Shown here: one piece after another, positions 1-8,382 of the stretch
Layout: each line of letters opens with the position of its first letter
How positions within the stretch are numbered: the first letter of the stretch is position 1
Source of the DNA: Methylophaga muralis
Lineage (GTDB): Bacteria > Pseudomonadota > Gammaproteobacteria > Nitrosococcales > Methylophagaceae
DNA: 46,712 bases
Direction: 5' to 3'
Assembly (NCBI RefSeq): GCF_001720165.1
Contig: NZ_MCRI01000020.1
Span: 1 to 46,712 of the forward strand
Program-made: the position numbers and the translations under genes
The notes under the pieces: generated by a model
Told to the model about the DNA's origin: nothing
Database searches by the model: none
What the model saw: only the letters and a program-made list of their open reading frames with translations

Positions 1-215
1 AAGCCCCATTAACCATATCATTTCGGTATTAAGCATCAATAACACCTGTTGTAAAAAACACACACTTTTAGCTCAAAATGAACTAAGTCGCATTTTTTTG
101 TTGTAAAAGTGTTGCAATGAATTCCCAGATATGGAAAATACACTCTTAACCGAGCACGACTCTGGTTACGAGAGAAACTTAAAGTAATCTGTTAACAATT
201 ATAAGGTGGACAGAC

Positions 216-1412
216 ATGAAAAAAACTACACTAGCTTCATTAGTCGGCGCAGCAGCATTTGCAGCAGCCGGCGCAGCTAACGCGACAATCGTTGTTGGCG
301 GCGAAAACGGATATGAATTCAGCGTTGACGGTAACATCAACCAATTCTATATCTACACTGATCAAAACAGTAACGGCGGCAACCAAGATAACTCTCAAGT
401 TGCTAACGGTCTGTTACCTACATTCCTGGGTTTCAACGTTAAAGCACCTGAAATCAATGGCCTGACTGTTGGTGCACGTGTTTCTATCTCTCCATCTACT
501 AACAATGGCAGCTACCTGCAAAATGGTAACGCTATGGAGCAACGTGAAGCGTTTGCTACAGTTGACGGTGGCTTCGGTCAAATCCTGATGGGTAAAGCGT
601 TAGGCCTGTACTCTGCTAACAACATCCTGTTAGACCAAACATTATTCGGTGTTGGTGCAACTAGCTTTACTGCTAATGGCACACAAAACACTGGCGCAAC
701 TTCTTTAGGTCGTATCGGTTACGGTTATGAGTACGCTTACTGGCGTTCACAAATCCGTTGGACTTCAGTTGACATGAATGGCTTCCAGTTTGCTGCCGCT
801 ATCGTTGATAACGACACAACTTTTATGCCAGCTACAGTTAACGAAAAAGATCCACGTTACGAAGCATCTTTAAGCTATGCAACTGCATTTGACGGTGGTT
901 CTGCCAAATTGTGGTTAGATGGTATGACTTCAAGTGTTGAATTGGACGGCAGCAGCGAGCGTTCAAATGCTTGGACTTTGGGTGGTCAGTTAGTATTCGG
1001 CGGTTTCGAAGCCGTTGCAGCTTACTATGACAGCAAAGGCCAAGGCGTTGCTGGTTTGGGCGGCTTAGGTGCATACACAACTGATGGTAATGCACGTGAT
1101 GGTGATGGTTACTATGCACAGTTAGGTTACCGTTTTGGTGGTCAAACATTTGTAGCCGCTTCATACGGTGAGTCTTCTTTGAAACGTGATAGCCTCAACA
1201 CATTTGCAGCAGGTGCTGCGATTGATGCTGATACTAATGCCTTCTACGAAGATTTCGACAAAAACAGCATGTGGACTCTTGGTGTTTACCATGATGTAAC
1301 AGCTAACCTGAAATTGGTTGCTGAATACTCACAAATGGAAACTGAATACCACTTGCGTTCAGGTAAAGACAAAGTTGATGTTATCGCTGTCGGTGGTTTC
1401 ATTAGCTGGTAA
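216..1412 (+). CDS. Outer-membrane porin (Gram-negative porin family)
   Basis: A 398-residue exported protein. Residues 1-23 form a classic signal peptide (MKK start, alanine-rich core, cleavage after ANA). The mature part alternates short amphipathic beta strands with Gly/Asn/Asp-rich loops, and the chain ends in Ser-Trp; a terminal aromatic residue is the usual BAM recognition signal of a beta-barrel. Length and composition fit a 16-strand trimeric general porin. It starts at ATG 216 behind AAGGTGGA (203-210). It stands alone, with its own terminator at 1455-1488. Codon use looks like that of a highly expressed gene, as in the hps and tal genes, which suits a major surface protein. Substrate selectivity cannot be read from the sequence. 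Confidence 0.85.
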   Translation: MKKTTLASLVGAAAFAAAGAANATIVVGGENGYEFSVDGNINQFYIYTDQNSNGGNQDNSQVANGLLPTFLGFNVKAPEINGLTVGARVSISPSTNNGSYLQNGNAMEQREAFATVDGGFGQILMGKALGLYSANNILLDQTLFGVGATSFTANGTQNTGATSLGRIGYGYEYAYWRSQIRWTSVDMNGFQFAAAIVDNDTTFMPATVNEKDPRYEASLSYATAFDGGSAKLWLDGMTSSVELDGSSERSNAWTLGGQLVFGGFEAVAAYYDSKGQGVAGLGGLGAYTTDGNARDGDGYYAQLGYRFGGQTFVAASYGESSLKRDSLNTFAAGAAIDADTNAFYEDFDKNSMWTLGVYHDVTANLKLVAEYSQMETEYHLRSGKDKVDVIAVGGFISW

Positions 1413-1454
1413 TAAGTTTCATACTGAATCGCAAGATTTAGTTTAAAGCTGATA

Positions 1455-1488
1455 AAAAGCCTCAACCTTCGGGTTGGGGCTTTTTTTT
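1455..1488 (+). terminator. Rho-independent terminator of the porin gene
   Basis: A GC-rich hairpin with stem AAGCC-CAACC / GGTTG-GGCTT around a TTCG tetraloop, followed by a run of eight T. It lies 45 bases after the porin stop. Confidence 0.9.
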
Positions 1489-1879
1489 GGTTTCCAGCCG
1501 CTCGTATTAACTTAGTCGACATGTTAAGACTTACTTATAAACTTGCCAGCAAAAGCAAAGGCAACTCGCTTATACGTTGCCTTTTGTTTGCCAAATGAAA
1601 GACCTAAAACTTAGGTTTGCCCTCCCCAAGCCCAACTCGTTCTGAACCTTTAAGAAGCTCGGCGCATGCCCACTTTTGGGGCTTTCTTATCAAAAGAAAT
1701 ACTTTTTTAGTGCATAGCTTCCTTTTATGCTGTCCTTCAAACTCGTCCAATATTCTCAAAAATGATTGTTTTTGACATAAGAAATACCATGCCATTATTC
1801 CGCAACTCACGCTATATGGTCATTTACAAACGTTCAATATCATCACTTAACTTCAGCAAATAAGCAGCTATCTTTTTTT
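1489..1879. other. Intergenic region between porin and ABC operon
   Basis: About 390 bases without a convincing gene. A perfect 9-bp inverted repeat, AAAGGCAAC / GTTGCCTTT (1557-1565 and 1576-1584), could be a weak or bidirectional terminator. At 1667-1683 an imperfect dyad (TGCCCA-N5-GGGGCT) loosely resembles an NtrC box and lies about 220 bases upstream of the sigma-54 promoter, a normal enhancer distance. This match is weak. A minus-strand reading frame of 68 codons (1604-1810) has no recognisable ribosome site or family. Confidence 0.4.
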
Positions 1880-1943
1880 CTCGTCATGGCATACATACTG
1901 CTATGCCAGTATTACCACATTTGTAAATCGTAATAATGACGAG
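1880..1943 (+). promoter_or_regulatory. Nested inverted repeats over the promoter and ribosome site
   Basis: Three perfect inverted repeats nest here. CTCGTCA (1880-1886) pairs with TGACGAG (1937-1943). TGGCATA (1887-1893) pairs with TATGCCA (1902-1908). TATTAC (1910-1915) pairs with GTAATA (1930-1935). As RNA they would form a compact three-way junction with 0-1 base linkers whose closing helix covers the start of the Shine-Dalgarno GAGGAA (1941-1946). As DNA, the inner TATTAC-N14-GTAATA dyad overlaps the predicted sigma-54 start site and could be an operator. If transcription starts near 1912, only the last dyad and one arm of the outer repeat would be transcribed. The sequence alone does not decide between these readings. 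Confidence 0.45.
1887..1902 (+). promoter_or_regulatory. Probable sigma-54 (-24/-12) promoter of the ABC/creatininase/GS operon
   Basis: TGGCA at 1887-1891 and TGCT at 1899-1902 place the invariant GG (1888-1889) and GC (1900-1901) exactly 10 bases apart, as in the RpoN consensus TGGCAC-N5-TTGC. Transcription would then start near 1912, leaving a leader of about 40 bases before the ATG at 1953. Sigma-54 control is typical for nitrogen scavenging, which is the inferred role of the downstream genes, and rpoN itself lies at 27564-29018. The upstream activator is unknown. Confidence 0.55.
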
Positions 1944-1952
1944 GAATCCCAA

Positions 1953-2918
1953 ATGAAAAAAAGCGTTTTTATTTCACTTATCGCGGGTCTATTTTTTGCT
2001 GGCAATGCCTATGCACAACCATTAAAGATCGGTTACAGCGACTGGCCAGGATGGGTAGCGTGGGAAATAGCAATTGAAAAAAAGATGTTTGCAGAAGTCG
2101 GTGTCGATGTTCAGTTTGAATGGTTTGACTATGTCGCAAGTATGGACGCTTTTGCTGCAGGTCAGTTAGATGCCGTGACCATGACTAATGGTGATGCGTT
2201 GGTCACCGGGGCGACAGGTGCTCAAAATGTGATGATTCTGATTAATGACTATAGCAATGGCAATGACATGATCGTCGGTGGCCCAGGCATTAATTCAATC
2301 AGCGATTTAAAAGGCAAAAAGGTTGGTGTTGAGTTAGGTTTTGTTGTTCATTTGTTATTAATGAATGGCCTGGAAAAAGCGGGAATGAAAGAAAGTGATG
2401 TCAACCTGGTAAATGTCCCCACTAATGAAACCCCACAAGTTTTAGCATCTCGTCAGGTTGATGCTATCGGAGCATGGCAGCCTAACTCAGGACAAGCTCT
2501 GCAATTGGTACCGGATTCTAAACCAATCTATACCAGTGCTGATGAACCTGGTCTTATCTATGATGTTTTAGCAGTATCCCCTTCCAGCCTTGCAGCGCGG
2601 AGAGATGAATGGAAAAAAGTCATTGATGCCTGGTACATGGCAGTGGATTACTTGAACGATCCAGAAACACGTGATGATGCTATCAGCATTATGGCTGCCA
2701 GAGTCGGTATTGAGCCGGCAGAGTATGAAGCCTTTATCGATGGCACCAAAATCCTGACCAAACAAGAGGCCCAGTCTTTTATGAAAAAAGCAGACGGGTT
2801 TGGCTCTTTATATGGTTCAACAGCCATTGCGGATCAGTTTAATGTCGACAATAAAGTCTATGCCGATAAACAGCCTGTTGATAACTATATCGATCCCTCA
2901 CTTCTGTTAGACGAATAA
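1953..2918 (+). CDS. ABC transporter periplasmic binding protein (nitrate/taurine/urea-amide type)
   Basis: A 321-residue exported binding protein. Residues 1-21 are a signal peptide ending AYA. The mature chain opens with the strand [15 protein letters not shown], followed by a [11 protein letters not shown] segment and a NGDAL segment; this is the SsuA/TauA/NMT1-like fold of the nitrate-sulfonate class. The closest relatives I recall are binding proteins linked to urea/guanidine carboxylase loci, so a small nitrogenous ligand is likely. It starts at ATG 1953 behind GAGGAA (1941-1946). The permease and ATPase follow, then creatininase and GS-like genes. Expression probably depends on sigma-54. 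The actual ligand cannot be stated. Confidence 0.75.
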   Translation: MKKSVFISLIAGLFFAGNAYAQPLKIGYSDWPGWVAWEIAIEKKMFAEVGVDVQFEWFDYVASMDAFAAGQLDAVTMTNGDALVTGATGAQNVMILINDYSNGNDMIVGGPGINSISDLKGKKVGVELGFVVHLLLMNGLEKAGMKESDVNLVNVPTNETPQVLASRQVDAIGAWQPNSGQALQLVPDSKPIYTSADEPGLIYDVLAVSPSSLAARRDEWKKVIDAWYMAVDYLNDPETRDDAISIMAARVGIEPAEYEAFIDGTKILTKQEAQSFMKKADGFGSLYGSTAIADQFNVDNKVYADKQPVDNYIDPSLLLDE

Positions 2919-2934
2919 AGCGAATAAATCTGTA

Positions 2935-2964
2935 ATCAGGTACCGCTGTGTATCGGTACCTGAT
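2935..2964 (+). promoter_or_regulatory. Intercistronic hairpin between binding protein and permease genes
   Basis: A perfect 11-bp inverted repeat, ATCAGGTACCG (2935-2945) and CGGTACCTGAT (2954-2964), with an 8-base loop. It lies in the 119-base gap before the permease start. There is no long T run, so it is more likely an RNA-stabilising or partial attenuation structure. Such a hairpin is commonly found after binding-protein genes, where it favours their excess over the membrane subunits. Confidence 0.65.
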
Positions 2965-3037
2965 TTCTCTCAAGGTATTTTTTTGGTCGTTAACTGGCAG
3001 CAGATCGTTTTGTCTGGAAATTGTAAAGGTACTGACT

Positions 3038-3985
3038 ATGTCACTTTTTTCAGTGAACAAACCGCTTAACCCACGTAGCCGAAAAACGGTGACAATCTGT
3101 AGTTTTATCTTGCCGATATTACTGTGGTGCGTGGTGAGTTATGTGCCTTTTATCTGGCATCCCATGGTGGAAATCACCCAGCCAGGTTCGGTGAGTTATT
3201 TCCGTGAAAACATGCTGGTTGATAAAGTGCTGTTTAAAACAGAATCAATCAATGCAGCAGAAAAAGGGACTGAACTTCCTGCAGGCATTCCAGCTAACCC
3301 TGTTTATCTCCCAGCACCGCATGAGGTAGTAAAAGCGTTTTACGCTTCGTTTACTACGCCGCCAACGCGAAGTAGCGAACTGTGGCTGCACGAAAGTCTG
3401 TGGAGCAGTCTTCAGGTTATTTTTTATGGATTTTTACTCTCATCCATTATCGGTATTCCACTTGGGATTCTCGCCGGAACCTATGACTTTTTTTCGCGAT
3501 TATTTGAACCCTTTATTGAGTTTTTCCGGTATTTACCTGCACCGGCTTTCGGTGCATTGGCTGTCGCCATATTAGGTATTTACCAAGCCCCCAAAATAGC
3601 CATTATTTTTATTGGGACGTTTTTTCAGCAAGTTTTAATTGTGGCAAACACCACCAGAAAACTTGATCCCGCTTTGCTGGAAGCAGGGCAAACCTTAGGT
3701 GCCGGTAATCGTTCGATGCTGTTTCGAATTGTTTTACCCGGCATTCTTCCTGATCTGTATCGCGATACCCGAATTCTGCTGGGCTGGGCTTGGACATACT
3801 TAATTGTGGCGGAACTAATTGGCACCAGCTCGGGGATAACCTGGTTTATCACTCAACAAGCCCGTTATAAAAATTTCGACAATGTGTTTGCCGCCATCAT
3901 CATTATCGGCATTTTAGGTTTAACCATTGATCTGTTATTGGCCTGGCTGGGTCGACGTTTTTTCCCTTGGCAAAACACAAATTAG
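3038..3985 (+). CDS. ABC transporter permease (SsuC/TauC-like)
   Basis: A 315-residue inner-membrane permease. The first membrane segment (about residues 14-35) is followed by a periplasmic stretch of about 80 residues, and then the BPD_transp_1 domain with five or six helices. The EAA loop that docks the ATPase reads LDPALLEAGQTLGAGNRSML...VLPGILPDL. I chose ATG 3038, which follows AAAGG (3025-3029); the frame stays open 90 bases further upstream, but that part overlaps the hairpin and has no ribosome site. It pairs with the ATPase gene 9 bases downstream. The large loop between helices 1 and 2 is longer than in TauC. Confidence 0.8.
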   Translation: MSLFSVNKPLNPRSRKTVTICSFILPILLWCVVSYVPFIWHPMVEITQPGSVSYFRENMLVDKVLFKTESINAAEKGTELPAGIPANPVYLPAPHEVVKAFYASFTTPPTRSSELWLHESLWSSLQVIFYGFLLSSIIGIPLGILAGTYDFFSRLFEPFIEFFRYLPAPAFGALAVAILGIYQAPKIAIIFIGTFFQQVLIVANTTRKLDPALLEAGQTLGAGNRSMLFRIVLPGILPDLYRDTRILLGWAWTYLIVAELIGTSSGITWFITQQARYKNFDNVFAAIIIIGILGLTIDLLLAWLGRRFFPWQNTN

Positions 3986-3994
3986 GAGCACGAT

Positions 3995-4903
3995 ATGAGC
4001 GACTTAATATTACCCGACTATCGTGTGCAGACAGATGCCGTTCGAAATCGTTTTGCTCGCATTAAAAAACGTCCTGTCACCATGGAAGTAAAGGGAGTAA
4101 GCAAATATTTCAGCAGCAAGCACGGCACGATAACGGCATTAAAAGATATCAACCTGACAATACATAAGCGTGAATTTGTTTGTGTGATTGGCCCATCAGG
4201 CTGTGGTAAATCAACCTTGATTAGAATCATGGCCGGCCTGGAGCAAGCTTCCGAAGGTGAAGTCAGACTGGATGGAAAAGCCGTTGATAAACCAGGACCA
4301 GAACGCGGCATGGTATTTCAGGGCTATACCTTATTTCCCTGGCTTTCGGTCAAACAGAACATCATGTTTGGTTTACGTGAGTCGGGTTATAACAAAGGAA
4401 GCGCTGAAGCAGAAGCTCGACAGTGGATTGAATTGATTGGTTTATCGCGGTTTGAAAACAGTTATCCACATCAATTATCTGGTGGAATGAAACAACGGGT
4501 CGCCATTGCCAGGGCTCTGGCAAATAAACCCAAAGTCTTGTTGATGGACGAGCCTTTTGGTGCATTGGATGCTCAAACTCGCAGCAAGATGCAATCGCAT
4601 TTGATGGAAATCTGGAAAAACATTGATGTCACCGTGTTTTTTATTACCCATGATTTGGATGAAGCCATCTATCTGGCTGACCGTATTCTGGTTCTGAAAT
4701 CCAACCCTGGTGAAGTACAGGAAATCATCGAAGTCCCAATTCCACAGCCGCGTCATCCAGATCAGTTTTTAACCGCTGAGTTTTTAGCCACCAAAAAACA
4801 TTTGGAACAACTTATTCATCCGGCAAATCAGGACGATGATGAAGACCACCTTAACCTCATCCGGATGGTGCCTGTAAACGATGACGTTGGGAGTGTTTTT
4901 TAA
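3995..4903 (+). CDS. ABC transporter ATP-binding protein (SsuB/TauB-like)
   Basis: A 302-residue ATPase that powers the permease encoded just before it. Walker A is GPSGCGKST (about residue 69), the Q-loop is [11 protein letters not shown], the signature is LSGGMKQR, Walker B is [12 protein letters not shown] and the switch histidine lies in [12 protein letters not shown]-terminal tail of about 60 residues, rich in Asp/Glu and ending VGSVF, goes beyond the usual 240-260 residue domain; similar tails occur in the nitrate/urea-amide branch. Its stop codon is directly followed by the ATG of the creatininase gene, so translation is probably coupled. Confidence 0.82.
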   Translation: MSDLILPDYRVQTDAVRNRFARIKKRPVTMEVKGVSKYFSSKHGTITALKDINLTIHKREFVCVIGPSGCGKSTLIRIMAGLEQASEGEVRLDGKAVDKPGPERGMVFQGYTLFPWLSVKQNIMFGLRESGYNKGSAEAEARQWIELIGLSRFENSYPHQLSGGMKQRVAIARALANKPKVLLMDEPFGALDAQTRSKMQSHLMEIWKNIDVTVFFITHDLDEAIYLADRILVLKSNPGEVQEIIEVPIPQPRHPDQFLTAEFLATKKHLEQLIHPANQDDDEDHLNLIRMVPVNDDVGSVF

Positions 4904-5676
4904 ATGTATGAATTGAATCAAATGACGTGGGAAGAAGTTGCAGATGCTGTCAAAAATGGTGTCGACACAGCTTTGCTTCCTGTTGGGGCAACTGAACAAC
5001 ACGGTCCACATATGGGCTGCGGTATGGATTCAGCTATCGCGGATACCTTATGCCGTGAAGTGGCAAAAAATACGCCTGTTTTTTTATTACCCACCTTGCC
5101 TTATGGTTGTTCAATCGGCCATTCGAAACGCTGGCCTGGAACCATGGCGCTTAATCCTAAAACACTGATTGATGTGATTTCTGATATCGGCGATTGGGTC
5201 GTGTCTTCAGGAATTAAACGACTGCTATTGATTAATGGCCATGTCACCAATGCTGCGCCACTTCGTTGTGCATTAGAAATGCTCCGAGCTCGTCATGACG
5301 ACTTGATGATCGGACTCATCAACACTGCACAAATCTCTGATCGTGTAAAAAAAGCTCATCACGATGATGCTGAAGACTGGCACGCAAATCAGGCTGAGAC
5401 TGCCTGATGATGGCCTTACATCCCGGGTTAGTTCGTGAAGATAAATTAGCTGACGCTGATGATCCAGATCGAACAGATGGTTGTGTGTTCAGCCATCCGG
5501 TTAATCGTACAAGCCTGAATGGCGTAACAGGAAAACCCTCTGCAGCAACCAAAGTCGACGGTGAAAAATTGTTCAACTGGATGTGTGAAGACTTAACGCA
5601 GTTGGTGATGAAAGCGATTAATGAACATCCACCGCTGGATCACAGCTATCACCAGTCTCTCGTATTAAATAATTAA
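4904..5676 (+). pseudogene. Creatininase-family amidohydrolase, split by one frameshift
   Basis: Two abutting frames (4904-5407 and 5407-5676) together give one creatininase-family protein of about 257 residues. The metal-site motif ATEQHGPHMGCGMDSAIAD lies near residue 30, NGHVTN near 112, and DWHANQAETA ends the first frame. The second frame continues with the family motifs LMMALHPGLVREDKLADADDP and HPVNRTSLNGVTGKPS. One missing C in the CC run at 5403-5404 explains the break: restoring it turns GCC-TGA into GCC-CTG. Relatives hydrolyse C-N bonds in creatinine, formamides or peptides. Because both halves are otherwise intact, this is a recent mutation or a sequencing error. It belongs to the ABC operon. 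Confidence 0.75.
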
Positions 5677-5693
5677 TCTACAAAGGTATAAAC

Positions 5694-7063
5694 ATGATTA
5701 ACATCAAATCAGATGACGAAATCAAAAAAATTCAAGAAGATCTGAAAAGCAAAGGGGTGAAATATTGCATGGGCACCTATGTTGATATTCATGGTATTCC
5801 CAAAGGCAAAGTCGTTCCACTGTCACATTTGCATCATATGGCTCACGGTTCAGAGCTTTATACAGCTATGCCGTTGATGGTTTGGGCCAACAACCCAATG
5901 ACGATGAGATAGCATCCGTTCCAGACCTGGACCATATTATTCAAATGCCCTGGCAGCCAGAAATAGCTTGGATGCCGGCAGATAATACCTTGTATAAACA
6001 ACCTTATATGCTCAATACCCGGGTTTTGCTCAAATCCGTGTTGGAGCAGGCAAAAACCTTGGGTTATGGCATGAACCTGGGCATTGAAGCTGAGGTATAT
6101 CTGGTTAAGAAAAATGCTGATGGCACGCTATCGGTTCCCGATCCAGATGATAAGTTGAAAAAACCCTGTTATGACACTCGAGCATTTTTAAGTAATTTCA
6201 CCTGGTTGGACAAAATGGCAACCAGTATTGATGATCTCGGCTGGGGACTCTATTCATTTGACCATGAAGATGCCAATGGCCAGTTTGAATTTGACTTTAA
6301 TTATGCTGATGCCGTGACCAGTTGTGACCGTTTCACCTTTTTGAAAATGATGGCAAAAGAATATGCCAAACAAGAAGACTTGTTAGCGACCTTTATGCCT
6401 AAACCGTTTTCCAACAAAACCGGGACGGGTGCTCACTTTAATATGTCGTTATATGATTTGGAGACAGGCGCAAACTTATTTCAATGTAAACCGGAAGAAG
6501 ATGAGCATGGTTTAGGGCTCACTAAATTGGGATACCAGTTCATTGCCGGTATTCTCAAACATGGTCCCGCTTTATGTGCCGTGTTTGCACCAACAGTAAA
6601 CTCATACAAACGTCTGGTTCGTCAGGGCGATATGCCTTATTTCACCTGGGCGCCAGTTTTTAACTCATTTGGTTCAAACAACCGCACCAACTCTGTTCGA
6701 GTGCCTATGGGCGGTGGTCGTTGTGAATCTCGAAACGCCGATGGTGCTGTTAATCCATATCTGGCTGCAGCATTAGCTTTGGCCGCCGGGCTGGAAGGTA
6801 TAAAAGAAGGTCTGGATCCGGGTAAACCGCAAGAAGGTAATTTATACGAATTAAGCGAAGTTGAACGCGAAAAATTAGGTATTCAGTTTTTACCCAGAAC
6901 GTTGGATGAAGCCATTCAAGCCTTCGCTGCCGATCCATTTGTCGAAAAAGTCTTGGGTAGTGAGTTACGAAACGAATTTATTCGTTACAAACAAGCTGAG
7001 TGGAATGAATACCATACCGTGGTCAGTGCATGGGAATTAGAACGCTATAGCCACTTGTTTTAG
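5694..7063 (+). pseudogene. Glutamine synthetase family protein (GlnT/GmaS-like), split by one frameshift
   Basis: Two overlapping frames (5694-5912 and 5882-7063) make one protein of about 456 residues of the class III GlnT / gamma-glutamylmethylamide synthetase group. The first frame holds [16 protein letters not shown]. Adding one G near 5865 (ACAGC to ACAGGC) gives [20 protein letters not shown] and joins the halves. Catalytic-domain motifs are intact: [10 protein letters not shown], the acidic [14 protein letters not shown], the ATP-site region [12 protein letters not shown], and [19 protein letters not shown]. The family ligates ammonia or a small amine to glutamate. Placed after a transporter and an amidohydrolase gene, it may capture the released amine. 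A terminator follows at 7074. Confidence 0.78.
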
Positions 7064-7073
7064 GCGCAATTCA

Positions 7074-7108
7074 CATCACCCCAGCAGAAAACTGGGGTGA
7101 TGGTTTTC
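7074..7108 (+). terminator. Terminator of the ABC/creatininase/GS operon
   Basis: A perfect 11-bp stem, CATCACCCCAG (7074-7084) and CTGGGGTGATG (7092-7102), with a 7-base loop, then GTTTTCTC. It lies 10 bases after the GS stop and separates the operon from the NikR-like gene. Confidence 0.8.
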
Positions 7109-7118
7109 TCCTCGCAGC

Positions 7119-7155
7119 GTATCAACTAAAATAAATCAGCCTTCAAAATTGATAC
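7119..7155 (+). promoter_or_regulatory. Candidate operator upstream of the NikR-like gene
   Basis: A perfect inverted repeat, GTATCAA (7119-7125) and TTGATAC (7149-7155), with a 23-base spacer. The half-sites resemble the GTATGA / TCATAC arms bound by nickel-regulated NikR, although the spacer there is 16 bases. It ends 19 bases before the start codon, so binding there would probably repress the gene. Autoregulation is an inference. Confidence 0.45.
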
Positions 7156-7174
7156 CAAGGCTCTAGGAGTAATG

Positions 7175-7624
7175 ATGAGTAAGGAAAAAGTCTGTCGTAT
7201 TAGCATTTCGATGCCAGAAGCCCTCTTGGATGAACTGGACGAAATGGTTGGCAAACGAGGCTTTGACAGTCGATCTCAGGCAATCTGCGATATGATTAAT
7301 TTACAAATCAATGAACACCGGACCCAGCAAGGTGACACGGTAATGACTGGTACCGTTAATCTGGTTTATAACCATTCCATTCCAGGCCTGCAAAAGCGGC
7401 TTCATGATCTTCAATTCGAATATATTGATGAGGTTATTAGTAGCCTGAATGTCAATTTGACACATACCAATACTTTATCGGTCATTCTGGTGCAGGGCCC
7501 TGCCAATCGATTAAATATGATTGCCGATCAAATGATTACGCTTCGTGGTGTCGTCTGTGGCCGTTTATTACTTAACGCTGAAATTATTCCGCCTATTCAT
7601 CCATTGCCTCCAAAACAAAAATAG
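7175..7624 (+). CDS. NikR-like ribbon-helix-helix regulator without nickel ligands
   Basis: A 149-residue protein with the two-domain NikR plan. The N-terminal ribbon-helix-helix is VCRISISMPEALLDELDEMVGKRGFDSRSQAICDMI in outline; the C-terminal half is an ACT-like tetramerisation domain ending in RGVVCGRLLL. Aligned by eye to E. coli NikR, the four Ni ligands His76, His87, His89 and Cys95 correspond to Phe, Asn, Asn and Thr, so it should not sense nickel in the known way. Of two adjacent ATG codons I chose the second, 5 bases after AGGAG (7165-7169). It lies directly behind the ABC/GS operon and may control it, with an effector that could be an amine or amide. Confidence 0.75.
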   Translation: MSKEKVCRISISMPEALLDELDEMVGKRGFDSRSQAICDMINLQINEHRTQQGDTVMTGTVNLVYNHSIPGLQKRLHDLQFEYIDEVISSLNVNLTHTNTLSVILVQGPANRLNMIADQMITLRGVVCGRLLLNAEIIPPIHPLPPKQK

Positions 7625-7752
7625 AAATCTTTAATTAGCATTTATTGAGACAATTTATTCCGCTGAAGCATTCCAAGCGTTGCCTAGCGAGTTGACCTGA
7701 TGATACTGATTCAGTAATTTGGCTCTCAATAACAAAACTACTGGCAATACTA

Positions 7753-8382
7753 ATGACTGATACCAACATCTTGCCCCATTTGATTCAGGCAATTCAATCT
7801 GAAATGCTCAATAACGAAGAAGAAATCTCTGCTCTGGACCGAGCAATAGGTGATGGTGATCATCTCACCAATCTTTTACGAGGATTGGATGCAGTAGCCA
7901 AGCTCAATAATGAATTAATTCAGCTTGATTGGTCTGCAGCGCTTATGAAAATTGGCATGACGTTGATGTCAACTATGGGCGGCGCCTCTGGATCATTACT
8001 TGGCTCCATGTTTGTCAGTATGGGTAAAACAGCTAAAGATCATCAGCTGGATCTTGCCGGTGTAACGGCTATTTATACGGCTGGTGTCGAATCCATAAAG
8101 GCCAGAGGGAAATCTGACATCGGTGAAAAAACTATGCTCGATACTCTGATTCCTGTTATGAACACTTTACAAACCGCCGTTTTAGAATCGCAAGATAGAT
8201 CCAGCGTATTGAAAAATATCAAAACCGCGGCAATTGATGGAATGCTGTCCACCAAAGAAATGCTGGCGACTAAGGGACGTGCCTCATTTTTAGGCGAACG
8301 TGCCAGGGGGCACATTGATGCTGGTGCCCGAACTAGTCAATTAATCTTATGTGTTATCGCTGATGAGCTCGGTAAAAATTAA
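7753..8382 (+). CDS. dhaL: Dihydroxyacetone kinase subunit DhaL (nucleotide-binding)
   Basis: A 209-residue all-helical DhaL domain. The Mg-ADP binding motif ALDRAIGDGDHLTN is near residue 27, the glycine-rich MGGASGSLLGSMF near 73, and GRASFLGERARGHIDAGA near the end, all diagnostic of the family. In PTS-type systems DhaL holds ADP that is rephosphorylated by DhaM and passes phosphate to dihydroxyacetone bound on DhaK. No DhaM is encoded nearby. It is convergent with dhaK, and the two stop codons share the bases 8379-8382; usually dhaK and dhaL are co-transcribed. The gap before it (7625-7752) shows only a poor promoter candidate. Confidence 0.85.
   Translation: MTDTNILPHLIQAIQSEMLNNEEEISALDRAIGDGDHLTNLLRGLDAVAKLNNELIQLDWSAALMKIGMTLMSTMGGASGSLLGSMFVSMGKTAKDHQLDLAGVTAIYTAGVESIKARGKSDIGEKTMLDTLIPVMNTLQTAVLESQDRSSVLKNIKTAAIDGMLSTKEMLATKGRASFLGERARGHIDAGARTSQLILCVIADELGKN

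Noticed and set aside
1604-1810. A 68-codon minus-strand frame in the intergenic region
   Set aside because: There is no ribosome site or recognisable domain, and it overlaps the weak NtrC-like dyad. I kept it as intergenic.
1880-1943. A known riboswitch class (purine, guanidine-I or mini-ykkC) for the ABC operon
   Set aside because: The three-way junction lacks the conserved joining and loop bases of purine riboswitches, and there are no ACGR loops or ykkC core sequences. Only the geometry is suggestive.
5399-5885. Programmed ribosomal frameshifting in the creatininase or GS-like gene
   Set aside because: Neither site shows a slippery heptamer with a downstream structure. Both are explained by one missing base.
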